Notes under the pieces: generated by a model
What the model saw: the letters and a program-made list of their open reading frames with translations, nothing else
Told to the model about the DNA's origin: nothing
Databases searched by the model: none
Shown: positions 42,671 to 53,648 of the stretch, piece by piece
Numbering within the stretch: position 1 is the first letter of the stretch
How the letters are laid out: each line of letters begins with the position of its first letter
Position numbers and translations under genes: made by a program
Assembly: GCA_039105265.1 (NCBI GenBank)
Contig: JAPFFF010000013.1
Span: 558,001 to 622,000, forward strand
Direction: 5' to 3'
Source: Tritrichomonas musculus
Lineage: Eukaryota; Parabasalia; Tritrichomonadida; Tritrichomonadidae
DNA length: 64,000 nt

Positions 42671-43354
42671 TTAATTATGATACCATATAAACTTAGACAT
42701 ATCAAAATCTTCGTACTTTTGGAATATATATGAAGGACTACCACCATATTTTTCAAAATATTTTTCGCAATCGGAATTTCCATTTGCAAAGAATGCGGAT
42801 GCCATTCCAGCACTGTTTGCAGCTTTTATTCCATTGACAGCATCTTCAAATACGAGAACATTTGCAGGGTCATTAATACCAAGCCTTTTAGCACATTTAA
42901 GGAAAATTTCTGGGTCAGGCTTTGCTTGTTTAACATCATCACGAGTCATAACAACATCAAAAACAGGCCATACATCTGGCTTTTTAGAAAATTTGATTTT
43001 TGTTTTTTGATAAGTATCACTTGTAGCAAGTCCAATTTTATAACCATTATTTTTGAAATTTTTAGCAAGTTCTACAACTCCAGAAAATGGCTTACAATCA
43101 AGTAAAAGGTCACATAAAAGAAAATCACGTTTTTGATTAAATTCATCAAGAGATAAGTTTAACCTGTATTCAAGAATGGCTTCTTTTGATACTTTGTTCG
43201 TTTCCATTCCATTAACTCTGTTTATAAATTCTTGCGTCATTGGTTGTCCAATTGCATTGTTCATTGCTTCAATAAAAACTCCCATTGTATCGAGAAATGT
43301 TCCATCATTATCGAAAAGAATAGCTTTAATTGGGTGAGGCCAGCAGCGAGACAT
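42671..43354 (-). CDS. HAD-superfamily phosphatase (subfamily I, PUDP/phosphoglucomutase-like)
   Basis: 227 aa from the ATG of MSRCWPHPIK; an ATG six codons upstream is an alternative. Motif I is FDNDGTFLDT (Asp15 nucleophile, Asp17 acid/base), motif II the Thr/Ser of LATSDT, motif III the Lys of QAKPDPE, and motif IV FEDAVNGIKAA. The helical cap between motif I and II places it with HDHD1/pseudouridine-5'-phosphatase, GPP and beta-phosphoglucomutase relatives. It should dephosphorylate a small sugar or nucleotide phosphate in the cytosol; the substrate cannot be told. Trichomonads have several such genes of bacterial type. Confidence 0.93.
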   Translation of the reverse strand: MSRCWPHPIKAILFDNDGTFLDTMGVFIEAMNNAIGQPMTQEFINRVNGMETNKVSKEAILEYRLNLSLDEFNQKRDFLLCDLLLDCKPFSGVVELAKNFKNNGYKIGLATSDTYQKTKIKFSKKPDVWPVFDVVMTRDDVKQAKPDPEIFLKCAKRLGINDPANVLVFEDAVNGIKAANSAGMASAFFANGNSDCEKYFEKYGGSPSYIFQKYEDFDMSKFIWYHN

Positions 43355-44900
43355 AAATAAAAATGTTTTCACTTAAACATGCAATTATCTAAATATGATT
43401 TTATTAAATTAAATTTAATTGAAATAAAAAATAATTATTCAATTATTTTTTTTCAAATTTCAAATGATTATTTGTTTAAATTCAAAGTATACCAGAAATT
43501 TGATAGAGTTAAAATTTTATCTTCACATTCACATTCAATACCAAATAAATTACTAATGCTATTTTAAATTTCCTTACAGTAAAAATAAAAAACAAATCAA
43601 TTCACTCAACAATTTAACAATAAAAGCAATCTGATTCAATAATAATGGCTATTTTATTATTACAACTTTATTTAATTTTGCAACAAAACAGTATGATCAA
43701 TTATTTCTGATTCTCAAGAACAATAATTGATATTTTATAAAGATAATGACAATTCTAAAGTAATTTTGATGTGATATATCACTAAGTATTATTGTTAACC
43801 AACTTTTTTTTTTATATTAAAAACGTTAATATAATATCAATTATTAAATATGATTATCCAATTCATTTCTAACATTTACCATTTTATAATTAGTATATCT
43901 CATATAACAATTTATAATATATCAAAATATAAAAATAATTAAGGAAAGTCTTAGAGAATCTACTCATTATTTTTTTTGGTTAATATTTAATTTTATTAGT
44001 TTTTATCTTTTGAATTAATGAACAATAATGCTTTTATTATTTTTTGTTATTAATTTCCCAGCATATTTATTTTTATCAAAAAAATATACAAATTGTTTTT
44101 TCATTATTTTTAAAACCTGGCATGATAACATATTATTCAACTAAATACAATATAACCATTCAGAAAAACATAGAAGAACAAAACAAAAAAGAATCAAAAA
44201 CAGATGGTAAATTAATTAGTTCAAATCAATAATACATTTGAAAAATCAAATAAATTAGTTTAACACATGGTAACGATGATTCTTTTCATTTTTAAAAATG
44301 ATTAATGAAGTTTAAAAAACCAATATTTTTTAAGGCATTTCAAAATATATTCATCAATAAATTATAAATGTATTATCAATGTATATTGATTTCTCAATTC
44401 ATTTAATGATCCAATACTGAAACTCGAGTATTTTGTTATGCTTTTTCATCAATTTTTAAATTTGAATGCATTCAATATCTCTCAATAATTTCTATATGTT
44501 TTCAAAAGAATACATCAATTTAAAAAGTTGCATTCATTTTTATTGAATCTTTAGAAAAATATAAAATTCTTTTCAATTTTGGCTATGAAATGAAAGCCTA
44601 TGATAAAATTTTTGAAAAATGAAACAAGATATCATATTTGATTGACTACTATTAATTATCATTAATGAAAGATTCAAAAATTTGAATTTTGTAAAATAAT
44701 ATTCAGTATGCTTTTAATCTCAAACCATCTATTTTCACAAACAAATAAATGAAAACAAGTAAAGATTTACGAATTTAGTATTTTAAATAACAAATAGTAA
44801 TTTTAACAATAAATGCTTATGAAATAATTGAATTTTTTGAAAGCGATTAACACCAATTGAATTAATTAATTTCATTTACAACAATATTCATTAAAGATAA
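43355..44900. other. Divergent intergenic region, no gene recognised
   Basis: 1.5 kb between divergently transcribed HAD and Myb genes. Short frames (for example 43379-43567 and 44044-44232) are A/T-rich without recognisable content. The stretch 44460-44530 (CATTCAATATCTCTCAATAA) resembles 11945-11980, so a piece of a dispersed repeat is probably here. Confidence 0.5.
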
Positions 44901-45527
44901 ATGGAATTTAATAACAACACTTGCTATTTAAATACAAGCAATATGGTATTACCTCAATATATGAATGATCTAGGAGAAGCAAAAATCATGTATATACCAA
45001 ATGATTCAATTTATCATTTTACAACCATAAATAAGAAAGAATATAATGATTTTAATGAAGAAAATAACATTAAAAAAAATCAAGTCAGTAAAAAAATGAT
45101 GTATAAGATGAATAACAAAATTCTGAACGCTATTTTAGATTACAATATAAGTCAAAAGCGTTCTTCATATGTTCATTCTGAAACATGCAGGGTTCCATTC
45201 ACTCATGAAGAAGATGAAAAATTAAAAGAATTAACTGAAAAATATGGAACATACAATTGGATAATCATATCATCATTTATGAATGGAAGAACCTCTAAAC
45301 AATGCAGAGATCGTTACTGTAATTATTTAAAGCCTGAATTTTTTGGAGGTCAATGGTCAAATGAGGAAGATGATCTTTTAGCTATATTATACGCTAAACA
45401 TGGTCCTAAATGGGCAATTATTAAAAAATCATTTCCATATAGAAGTCAAAATTCACTTAAAAACAGATGGAATTTTTTCTTATGCAGACACAATTCAGAT
45501 AATTTAGCAAATGATGATGAAAATTAA
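44901..45527 (+). CDS. R2R3 Myb-like DNA-binding protein
   Basis: 208 aa. Two Myb/SANT repeats lie in the C-terminal half: about 99-148 (PFTHEEDEKLKELTEKYG ... NWIIISSFM ... SKQCRDRYCNYL) and about 150-200 (GQWSNEEDDLLAILYAKHG ... KWAIIKKSF ... NSLKNRWNFF). The first Trp of repeat 1 is replaced by Phe, common in trichomonads; the DNA-contacting helices are well kept. The N-terminal 95 residues are low in complexity. Trichomonad Myb proteins of this size act as transcription factors at promoter Myb sites, so this is expected to be nuclear. No self-regulatory site is evident apart from AGCGATTAAC at about 44841. Confidence 0.93.
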   Translation: MEFNNNTCYLNTSNMVLPQYMNDLGEAKIMYIPNDSIYHFTTINKKEYNDFNEENNIKKNQVSKKMMYKMNNKILNAILDYNISQKRSSYVHSETCRVPFTHEEDEKLKELTEKYGTYNWIIISSFMNGRTSKQCRDRYCNYLKPEFFGGQWSNEEDDLLAILYAKHGPKWAIIKKSFPYRSQNSLKNRWNFFLCRHNSDNLANDDEN

Positions 45528-46004
45528 AAAAAGAAAAGAAAAACATGAATGATGTATCAAATACTTTTTATAATTAATTTTCGAAATATGAGAATTATTA
45601 TTATCATTTTTATAAAATTAAATATGACTAAATATTTATTCATATTTTGTATTTCCAATTAAATTTAATCATATACTTTTATTTTATCTCAATATGCAAT
45701 ATTCAAACAACACTTCGCGGTCAATATAATTTAATATAAATCAAATTATATTTCATTGTAGTAATAATTTTATTTTATTTTATTTTATTTAAGCAAATTT
45801 TAAAATATTATTCGTTTTTTTGTTGTAATGGCTAGAGTCAATTTTTCTATAGTATTGACCACGGTTCGACTCTACCCCAAAGCATTTTTTTTATTACTCC
45901 AATTGTTTAAAATAAAAATTAGAATTGCACAAAAAAGTATCTGAAAAACTTTAAATGCAACTATTGAAGAATAAATTAACAATTAATTTATTTATAAATA
46001 AATA
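45528..46004. other. Spacer with a tRNA-like remnant
   Basis: A/T-rich. Around 45823-45886 a tRNA-like string (TAATGGCTAGAGTCAA ... ACGGTTCGACTCTACC) is followed by a T-run, but the T stem and acceptor do not pair, so it is not a working tRNA gene. Confidence 0.4.
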
Positions 46005-46384
46005 AAGCAACAGCAAGTCATTGAATCACAAAATAAAAGTTACGAACATGAACAGAAATTTGATGTGATACCAAGCATAAATCAGCAATTTGCTAGCTTG
46101 AAAAAAATGGTTGAATCTAACCCAAACAAAACAAATGAGTTTGATATTAGATTGATATATAAATATATTAAATGGAAAGATAACTGTCATTTTGCTTCCA
46201 GAACACACAGTCAAGCATGTAATATAACATAAAAGAAGAAGAACCAAATCAAATACCAATAGAAGCCTTGAGCTGTGAAAATGCTAACAATCTAGGTTTT
46301 TTAATTGAAAAAATAGGGCAAGAATATCCATATATGAAAAGTGATAGCACTCACTACTTGCATACGTTTTTTGGTGACAAATAA
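46005..46384 (+). pseudogene. Two-piece remnant of an unidentified protein gene
   Basis: Plus strand: a 75-codon block (QFASLKKMVESNPNKTNEFD, then IRLIYKYIKWKDNCHFASRT) ends at 46230-46232 and a second block in another frame (PNQIPIEALSCENANNLGFL, then IEKIGQEYPYMK) ends at 46382-46384. Codon use and GC are coding-like, and the two pieces look like one protein with a frameshift. No start is visible and I do not recognise the family; a transposon-derived origin is possible. Confidence 0.45.
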
Positions 46385-47063
46385 AGAAATCTTAATGAAT
46401 TTGTTCTGCTGAACATTAACATTTCTTAGAATTAAAAAGTAACTTTTTTGAAAGTTAACTTTTTTTTCAACCATTTGTTTAATGCGCAAATCCAATACAT
46501 TTAGTAAATCCATTTTTTTTTTCAGACCGAATAAAATGACATGTTATATAAAAAACGATTATTTTCATAGATTAATAAGGGTGTAATTTTTTAGCACAGT
46601 GTTGTAGCACAGAGAACTTTTTGTATGTATATATGGTCTAAATAAACTTTTTGAGTAATAATTTTTAAACAAAATAGCATGACCCCCTATTCATGCTTTT
46701 TTTATTCCTTTAAAATATTTTAAAAATATTTATTTTCTTATTTAATACTGATTTTAACCATTAAATACTAAATCATATCAATGTAGGAAGCCCATTAAGC
46801 CATTTGATTATCTAAATTAACCATTTTTAAGAATAAATATTTATCTAATAATAATCTCATTTTTGAAAATTTTCGATTATTTCGCGTTTAACATATTCTC
46901 TGAATGGCATAAATTAAGAAATCAATAAAAAATACAAGGAACTTTTAATCTTTTCTATGTAATATAAAACTCGAAAAAATGGACGATTATTTTCTTCTGA
47001 AAAAGTTTCATGTGCTATAAAGAATTCCTCGATTAATAAATTCAAGAAATATTAAATTAAATT
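46385..47063. other. AT-rich spacer, nothing certain
   Basis: Contains the near-repeat TAGCACAGTGTTGTAGCACAGAG at about 46593 (direct TAGCACAG copies) and an ACTTTTTGA at about 46646. No gene seen. Confidence 0.4.
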
Positions 47064-47873
47064 TTAAGAAACAGCATCAATATCATTACAAAACTGATTA
47101 TAATTCGTATCATCTAAATCTGTACAACGATATTTCTTGCATAACAAATCGAGTTCTGTTGGATTACTTGACAATCCCAATCTAGCAATAGATTTTTTAA
47201 ATTGTTGCTTAGTAATATAATTTTTCCTTGGATGTTTATCATAATCAGTGAATTGTTCCTTAATATTCATTCTTCTAGTAAGCACCGTATATTTCATTCT
47301 CTTTAAAATTCGAGCTAAGTCGTCTTCATCACGCTCACAGAGCCTCTGTAGCGTATTGGAAGGATCAGGAAGAGCTCGAGACCTCGTCATACCAGAATCA
47401 AGAGGATTTTTAACCCAATCAGATACATAAAATATTGTACTAATCTCTTTGCAAAATGTTTTGTTATCAAACAAATCTTCTTGACCAGGAACAGTAAAAA
47501 TATCAAGGCAAGTTTCAATATCTTTTTCTGTTAATGGTAAATCTGTTTGACCAACAACTGATCTGAATTTTTGTTTTGTTACATGGCCAACATGATGAAA
47601 ATCGAAAGCCAGAAAGAAATCCTCAAGTCTAACTCCTCTTTTATATACAAATGTTTGTAATTTTTGACATATTTCACTCCAAGGACTAACATGATCTGCT
47701 TGCGAAAGTTGAGAAACCAAGTATGGACAATTCCTTTCATTTCCATATGTTGGAATTGGATTAACAACGATACTACTACTTCCACGATTGCCGAAAATTT
47801 GGCCAACATTCTTTTCAACATCTTCAACAAATGATGCATAATCTACAAAATTATTCTTTGAATCATACTCCAC
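47064..47873 (-). pseudogene. EF-hand family protein, 5' end missing
   Basis: An open frame of 269 codons begins after a stop with no ATG; its first methionine is past the middle. It has degenerate EF-hand-like units (FFLAFDFHHVGHVTKQKFRS, then FTDYDKHPRKNYITKQQFKK, and a last unit near LDDTNYNQF), in the arrangement of a large trichomonad EF-hand family linked to flagellar or cytoskeletal proteins. The loops lack most calcium ligands. The opening (NNFVDYASFVEDVEKN) is an internal EF-hand piece of relatives, so the N-terminus has been lost. It abuts, head to head, the truncated beta-lactamase-like relic. A recent truncation is likely, because the rest is undamaged. Confidence 0.7.
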
Positions 47874-47968
47874 AAATTACTAATATAATATTGTGTGTAG
47901 AAGGAGAATGCTTATTTATTATTGGAATTACTATTGATTTTGCTCAAAAACTCATTAGATCAAAGAGT

Positions 47969-48665
47969 GAATAATTTTCTCAGAAACAATTCTTGATTTC
48001 CAGCCAGGAGAGCACACTGGCTACAGTGCAGCAACAGCTTTCGAGGTCCTTGGGAAAATTATTGAAGTTGTTTCTGGAATGAATTTGAATAGCTTCATCA
48101 TTGAAAGAATATGCAAGCCACTTGGAATCACTGACATGGGATTCGAATTGTCTGAAGAACAAAAAAGAAGAGTTGTTAAATTGTATGAAGCAACGGAAGG
48201 AAAATTGATTGAGGTTTCTAATTCTGAAAGCTTCTGGAATCTCATTAATCCATTCTCGATACAGGCCTTTACTGCGGATCTGCTGGAATGCTGGGAACAG
48301 TTGATGGATATGCAAAGATTGCAAGGATGCTCCTACAAAATGGAAAGGCTGATAATAAAACGTTTTTGAAAGAGGAAACAATTGACAAGATGAAGCATGA
48401 GGCTTCAGAAAAGCATCTTGAAATGCAACCAGGAAAAGTCTGGGGATTGGGAATGGTTGTAACTGAAAATCCTGAAACAGCAAAGAGAAATGTTGGAAAA
48501 GGTACTTATGGCTGGAGTGGTGCTTATGGAACTCACTTTTATGTTGATGATGAAAATAATCTTACAATGGTTCTTGGCGTAAGTCGTTCAAATATTGGTG
48601 TAGCAGACTCTGAGTTATCAAAACTTTTAGAAGATGTTTTGTATAAGGAGTTTTGCCAAAAATAA
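47969..48665 (+). pseudogene. Truncated serine beta-lactamase-like hydrolase
   Basis: Plus-strand pieces: DFQPGEHTGYSAATAFEVLG and KIIEVVSGMNLNSFIIERIC with PLGITDMGF, then after one frameshift near 48262 DTGLYCGSAGMLGTVDGYAK ... WGLGMVV ... TYGWSGAYGTHFYVDDENNL. These are the middle and C-terminal parts of the class C beta-lactamase/esterase (LACTB-like) family: YSA at the second catalytic motif and WSGAYGT at the KTG-like position. The N-terminal SxxK motif is absent. The family is bacterial in type and known in trichomonads. The gene is dead: no start and one shift. Confidence 0.8.
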
Positions 48666-49340
48666 AAAAAAATTGATTTAAGGAAAATCTGACAAAGACC
48701 GTTTATTTTTTTTATAAATAATTTTGTACTCAGTATTAAAAATATTAATAAACTTAATATATAGCAATATTATGAATTATTCCCTTATTAATATAACTAT
48801 AAGAACAAAATCAATTTTTAACTAATTTTCAAGAGAATGATATGATGATATTTTGGGTTAAAACCTAGATAATCTAATTATAATATGAAAAAACAATGGT
48901 TTTAAAAGTCAATTTTCATAGTAAAATCTTTACAAATCAAATTCTTTACCTTGATCTTGTCGACAAGATCAATTCCTAATTCTCATATTTTACATCCACC
49001 CAAATCAACTGTCTTCACGGGATGGGGTGGCATGGGTGAGATATTTAACCCGATTTTCAACCATCTTTCAAAAATTATAAATGGGGAAAAACTGATTGAG
49101 ATGGACATCAAAGTATTTTTCTTCTTCTATTTTATCTTGATAACAAACAAAAGGAAGCTTATTTGTTATATGTATAAATACTGTAAGACATACTAAAAAT
49201 TTACTATAATTTAATCTTTTTATCTTATTTTTATTGAGTGAATATAAATTGAAATTCAAAAAGTGGACTTTTTGAGAGATTTTGAATTTTTTTGAATTTT
49301 TGTGAAGTTTACAAATCTCATAATTGATAAATAATTGTTG
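48666..49340. other. Spacer with a GC-rich island and putative promoter
   Basis: Bases about 48955-49110 are less A/T-rich and read in one plus frame as SIPNSHILHPPKSTVFTGWG and GMGEIFNPIFNHLSKI; it looks like a leftover of a coding gene, but I do not recognise it. The last 100 bp hold the ACTTTTTGA motifs of the next gene. Confidence 0.4.
49256..49275 (+). promoter_or_regulatory. Paired TCAAAAAGT / ACTTTTTGA motif
   Basis: TCAAAAAGT at 49256-49264 and ACTTTTTGA at 49267-49275 form an inverted pair 66-85 nt before the ATG of the Sel1 kinase. A similar pair, spaced further apart, occurs at 10587-10617. A promoter role is inferred from recurrence near starts. Confidence 0.4.
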
Positions 49341-52300
49341 ATGAATCTTCAAAGGATTCAATGCATTTTTGATGAAAAACTATTACATTTTTGCAATCGT
49401 AACTTAAACAAGAGTATTCAAAAATTTGAATTTCATTTGATTTTAAAAGAATATCAAACATCATTATTAAATCTCCAAAGAAAAAATAAATACAATATCA
49501 TTGTCGTCGGAGAACATATCATATCGCATAATGAATGTAATGTATCAGATTTCTACATAATTATCTTTGATTATACCTTATTATTAATTCCATCATCAGA
49601 CTTCCCATCGCTTTTTTCCTATTTTGAAATAAATTCTGAATCAATATTCTATTGTACATCAGAAGATGTCAAAAATAAAATTGATCAATCAGGAAAACAA
49701 AGAAATCATTTTCATTTTTCAGAAGAAAAAGATCGTTCACTCATTGAAAAAATATCCACTTCATTTTTATCTAATTTTGAGCTTGATTTTTCAAATATCG
49801 ATCCTGAAATTACTCAAGCAATTAAGTTCACATGGGAAATCATTCAAAAAAGTGTTTCCTTTTTTATGATAAAAATTGGCTTTTTGAACGCGAAATATGA
49901 TCGAAACATTCATTTTTCAGATTATTTAAAAAGTGGCATTGAAGATAAAAATGATGAATTCATTGAGCTTCATCTTTATAATAGAGGTAGTTCATCATCA
50001 ATTTATTTGGTTTATCTGATTAAAAGAGAGGAGATTTGCTTGATGAAAATGTTTTTAAATACTTCAGAAGAAGACAAGTTGTTTCAACGGGAGCATGAAA
50101 ATTATCTCAATATTAAACATCCTCTTCATTCCAGATATTTTGGAACTACGGAGTATTTATCATATAAATGTTTACTGATTGAATATTTAGAAGGAAGAAC
50201 ATTAAATGAAATTGATTTTGCAAACGAATCAACGAAAAACATCATGAAAATCATATTTGAGATCATGATAATACTTGCATATCTTCATCATCATGGATAT
50301 ATTTACCGAGACTTAAAGCCAAACAATATAATTGTTGATAAAAACAGCACAATTTATCTTATTGATTTTGATCGAATGATTAAAAGTTCATCAATCAACT
50401 CAAATCAGAATATAACAGACAATTTTTCAGAAGGATACATTGCGCCAGAAATTTTAAATGGGGAATCATTCTCATATAAGTCAGATATTTATTCACTTGG
50501 AAAAGTTATTGAATTTATCTTTTCAAATGCTTTTTCTCAAGAATTCATCAAAATTCAACAAATATTTTCGAAATGTATTAGTTCAAAGGAAGAAGAAAGG
50601 CCAAGCATTTATCAATTAATTAACACATTTTATTTTGATTTTTTTTCAGTTGAGTTTGGAATTGATGATTTGAATGCCAAATTTAATTTTGAAAGCGATA
50701 TTTTCACTTTTTATCTGTTTATAATTGCTGAGTATCAGAATGCAAATAAGCAAATTAGGATTGCATTTATTAATCAGTATGATTATATTTTATATAAATA
50801 TAAGTCTAACAATAATCATTGTTTAAAAACTGATTATCCGCGAAAATATAAGAAGGACTCTCAATGTATACCACAAGATATAAGAAATGCAATTCATTAT
50901 TACACACTTGCTGCAAATCTAAATTATTCGAATGCACAATTTTATCTTGGAGTATTTTATTCCAATGGTGAATATATTACAAAAGATATGAATAAAGCAA
51001 TTAATTATTTCATACTTGCTGCAAATCAAAATCATCCAAAAGCACAATATAATCTTGGAGCAATTTATCAAAATGGAGATTATATTAAACGAGACATCAA
51101 TAAAGCAATTCATTATTATGCTCTTGCTGCAAATCAAAATCATTTAGATGCACAATTTAATCTTGGAGTAATTTATTATAAAGGAATATATGTCGCGAGA
51201 GATATAAATAAATCAATTCATTATTTCACACTTGCTGCAAATAAAAATCATTCAGAAGCACAATTTAATCTTGGAGAAATTTATTATAAAGGAATATATG
51301 TCACGAGAGATATAAATAAATCAATTCATTATTTCACACTTGCTGCAAATAAAAATCATTCAAAAGCACAATTTAATCTTGGAGTAATTTATTTCAATGG
51401 TGAATATGTTACGAGAGATATGAATAAATCAATTCATTATTTCACACTTGCTGCAAATCAAAATAATTCAGATGCACAATTTAATCTTGGAGTAATTTAT
51501 TATAAAGGAATATATGTCGCGAGAGATATAAATAAATCAATTCATTATTTCACACTTGCTGCAAATCAAAATCATTCAAAAGCACAATTTAATCTTGGTT
51601 TTATTTATTTCAATGGTGAATATATTACGAGAGATATAAATAAATCAATTCATTATTGCACACTTGCTGCAAATCAAAATCATTCAGAAGCACAATTTAA
51701 TCTTGGAGTAATTTATTATGATGGAACATATGTCACGAGAGATATAAATAAATCAATTCATTATTTCACACTTGCTGCAAATCAAAATCATTTAGATGCA
51801 CAATTTAATCTTGGAATAATTTATTATGATGGAACATATGTCACGAGAGATATAAATAAATCAATTCATTATTTCACACTTGCTGCAAATCAAAATCATT
51901 CAGAAGCACAATTTAATCTTGGTTTTATTTATTTCAATGGTGAATATATTAAAAAAGATATGAATAAATCAATTCATTATTGCACACTTGCTGCAAATCA
52001 AAATAATTCAGATGCACAATTTGTTCTTGGAGTAATTTATTATAAAGGAATATATGTCGCGAGAGATATAAATAAATCAATTCATTTTTACACACTTGCT
52101 GCAAATCAAAATCATTCAAAAGCACAATTTAATCTTGGAGTAATTTATTATGATGGAACATATGTCACGAGAGATATAAATAAATCAATTCATTTTTACA
52201 CACTTGCTGCAAATCAAAATCATTCAAAAGCACAATTTAATCTTGGAGTAATTTATTATGATGGAACATATGTCACGAGAGATATAAATAAATCAATTCA

Positions 52301-53648
52301 TTATTTCACACTTGCTGCAAATCAAAATCATTTAGATGCACAATTTAATCTTGGAATAATTTATTATGATGGAACATATGTCACGAGAGATATAAATAAA
52401 TCAATTCATTATTTCACACTTGCTGCAAATCAAAATCATTCAGAAGCACAATTTAATCTTGGAGTAATTTATTATGATGGAACATATGTCACGAGAGATA
52501 TAAATAAATCAATTCATTATTTCACACTTGCTGCAAATCAAAATCATTTAGATGCACAATTTAATCTTGGAATAATTTATTATGATGGAACATATGTCAC
52601 GAGAGATATAAATAAATCAATTCATTATTTCACACTTGCTGCAAATCAAAATCATTTAGATGCACAATTTAATCTTGGAATAATTTATTATGATGGAACA
52701 TATGTCACGAGAGATATAAATAAAGCAATTCATTATTTCACACTTGCTGCAAATCAAAATCATTCAAAAGCACAATTTAATCTTGGTTTTATTTATTTAA
52801 AAGGTGAATATATTACGAGAGATATAAATAAATCAATTCATTATTTCACACTTGCTGCAAATCAAAATAATTCAGGTGCACAATTTGTTCTTGGAATGAT
52901 TTATTTTTATGGATATTTCGTTCCAAAGAATATAAAAAAAGGAATATATTTAATTACACTTTCTGCAATGAATAGATATAAACCAGCCAATTTTCATGTT
53001 GGTTATTTTTATCATAGAGGCATGTATGTAAAAAGAGATATAGATAAAGCTATTCATTACTACAAAGAAGCATCATCGTTCAATAATCAATATGCCAAAA
53101 ATAATCTAGGGATTCTTTTCAAGAACGGTTATAAAGATGAAGTTGTGAAAAAAGTTGGTTTATCTATTGAATATTTCAAAGAAGCGATTCGTCAAAAAGA
53201 TGACGAAGTAAGCATGTATAATTTGGCTCATCTTTATTTCTACGAAGATCCAATCAAGGATAGTATTGACAAATCGATTGAATTATTGATTCACTCAATT
53301 GAAAAAGGTTTTCAACAATCAAAGGAATTGTTATGCCTAGCTCTACTTAAAAAGCATAATTTTAATTTGGATATGATAAAAGAAGAAATTGATCGTATAT
53401 CAAAAGGAAATAAAGTATTATCATTTGAAATCTGCACAATCATGAATATTTCAGGATTATTTGATTCAAAATATTTTGAGACACGATATGAATATAACAG
53501 AAATATTGATTTTCTTTATTCAAATGAATTGAAACCTTGCATCTCAAAAGTAATAGATAATTCCGAAAATATTACAAATTCAATTCCAAGTCCCCATATT
53601 CCTAAAATTTCCAAAATGTTTTATGAAGGATTTGGTTTTGAAATTTAA
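49341..53648 (+). CDS. Protein kinase with about 20 Sel1 repeats
   Basis: 1435 aa from the ATG at 49341 (MNLQRIQCIF). Residues 1-210 are a helical N-terminal region seen in trichomonad Sel1 kinases. The kinase domain (about 215-450) has a serine-rich loop NRGSSSSIYLV, lysine in LMKMF, YRDLKPNN in place of HRD, IDFDRM in place of DFG (last Gly changed), and YIAPEIL. Activity is plausible but the Tyr and Asp changes are unusual. From about 510 to 1235 there are about 20 Sel1-like repeats of 36 residues (IHYFTLAANQNHSEAQFNLG type), then two diverged repeats and a tail ending FYEGFGFEI. The tail matches that of the headless gene at 54148-55299. Sel1 repeats form a solenoid that binds partners; this would be a large cytosolic scaffold kinase. 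Confidence 0.93.
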   Translation: MNLQRIQCIFDEKLLHFCNRNLNKSIQKFEFHLILKEYQTSLLNLQRKNKYNIIVVGEHIISHNECNVSDFYIIIFDYTLLLIPSSDFPSLFSYFEINSESIFYCTSEDVKNKIDQSGKQRNHFHFSEEKDRSLIEKISTSFLSNFELDFSNIDPEITQAIKFTWEIIQKSVSFFMIKIGFLNAKYDRNIHFSDYLKSGIEDKNDEFIELHLYNRGSSSSIYLVYLIKREEICLMKMFLNTSEEDKLFQREHENYLNIKHPLHSRYFGTTEYLSYKCLLIEYLEGRTLNEIDFANESTKNIMKIIFEIMIILAYLHHHGYIYRDLKPNNIIVDKNSTIYLIDFDRMIKSSSINSNQNITDNFSEGYIAPEILNGESFSYKSDIYSLGKVIEFIFSNAFSQEFIKIQQIFSKCISSKEEERPSIYQLINTFYFDFFSVEFGIDDLNAKFNFESDIFTFYLFIIAEYQNANKQIRIAFINQYDYILYKYKSNNNHCLKTDYPRKYKKDSQCIPQDIRNAIHYYTLAANLNYSNAQFYLGVFYSNGEYITKDMNKAINYFILAANQNHPKAQYNLGAIYQNGDYIKRDINKAIHYYALAANQNHLDAQFNLGVIYYKGIYVARDINKSIHYFTLAANKNHSEAQFNLGEIYYKGIYVTRDINKSIHYFTLAANKNHSKAQFNLGVIYFNGEYVTRDMNKSIHYFTLAANQNNSDAQFNLGVIYYKGIYVARDINKSIHYFTLAANQNHSKAQFNLGFIYFNGEYITRDINKSIHYCTLAANQNHSEAQFNLGVIYYDGTYVTRDINKSIHYFTLAANQNHLDAQFNLGIIYYDGTYVTRDINKSIHYFTLAANQNHSEAQFNLGFIYFNGEYIKKDMNKSIHYCTLAANQNNSDAQFVLGVIYYKGIYVARDINKSIHFYTLAANQNHSKAQFNLGVIYYDGTYVTRDINKSIHFYTLAANQNHSKAQFNLGVIYYDGTYVTRDINKSIHYFTLAANQNHLDAQFNLGIIYYDGTYVTRDINKSIHYFTLAANQNHSEAQFNLGVIYYDGTYVTRDINKSIHYFTLAANQNHLDAQFNLGIIYYDGTYVTRDINKSIHYFTLAANQNHLDAQFNLGIIYYDGTYVTRDINKAIHYFTLAANQNHSKAQFNLGFIYLKGEYITRDINKSIHYFTLAANQNNSGAQFVLGMIYFYGYFVPKNIKKGIYLITLSAMNRYKPANFHVGYFYHRGMYVKRDIDKAIHYYKEASSFNNQYAKNNLGILFKNGYKDEVVKKVGLSIEYFKEAIRQKDDEVSMYNLAHLYFYEDPIKDSIDKSIELLIHSIEKGFQQSKELLCLALLKKHNFNLDMIKEEIDRISKGNKVLSFEICTIMNISGLFDSKYFETRYEYNRNIDFLYSNELKPCISKVIDNSENITNSIPSPHIPKISKMFYEGFGFEI
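50875..53040 (+). repeat. 108-bp tandem repeats encoding Sel1 units
   Basis: About 20 units of exactly 108 bp. The central 15 or so are nearly identical, differing in a few variable codons (YYKGIYV, YYDGTYV, YFNGEYI types). Blocks of two units recur, for example units 12 and 13 are the same, showing recent expansion or homogenisation. Outer units are more diverged, as expected for expansion from the middle. Confidence 0.95.

Noticed and set aside
45823-45886. tRNA-like sequence with GGTTCGACTC
   Set aside because: The T stem (CACGG with CTACC) and acceptor arms do not pair and the anticodon loop would be 11 nt, so it is at most a decayed copy.
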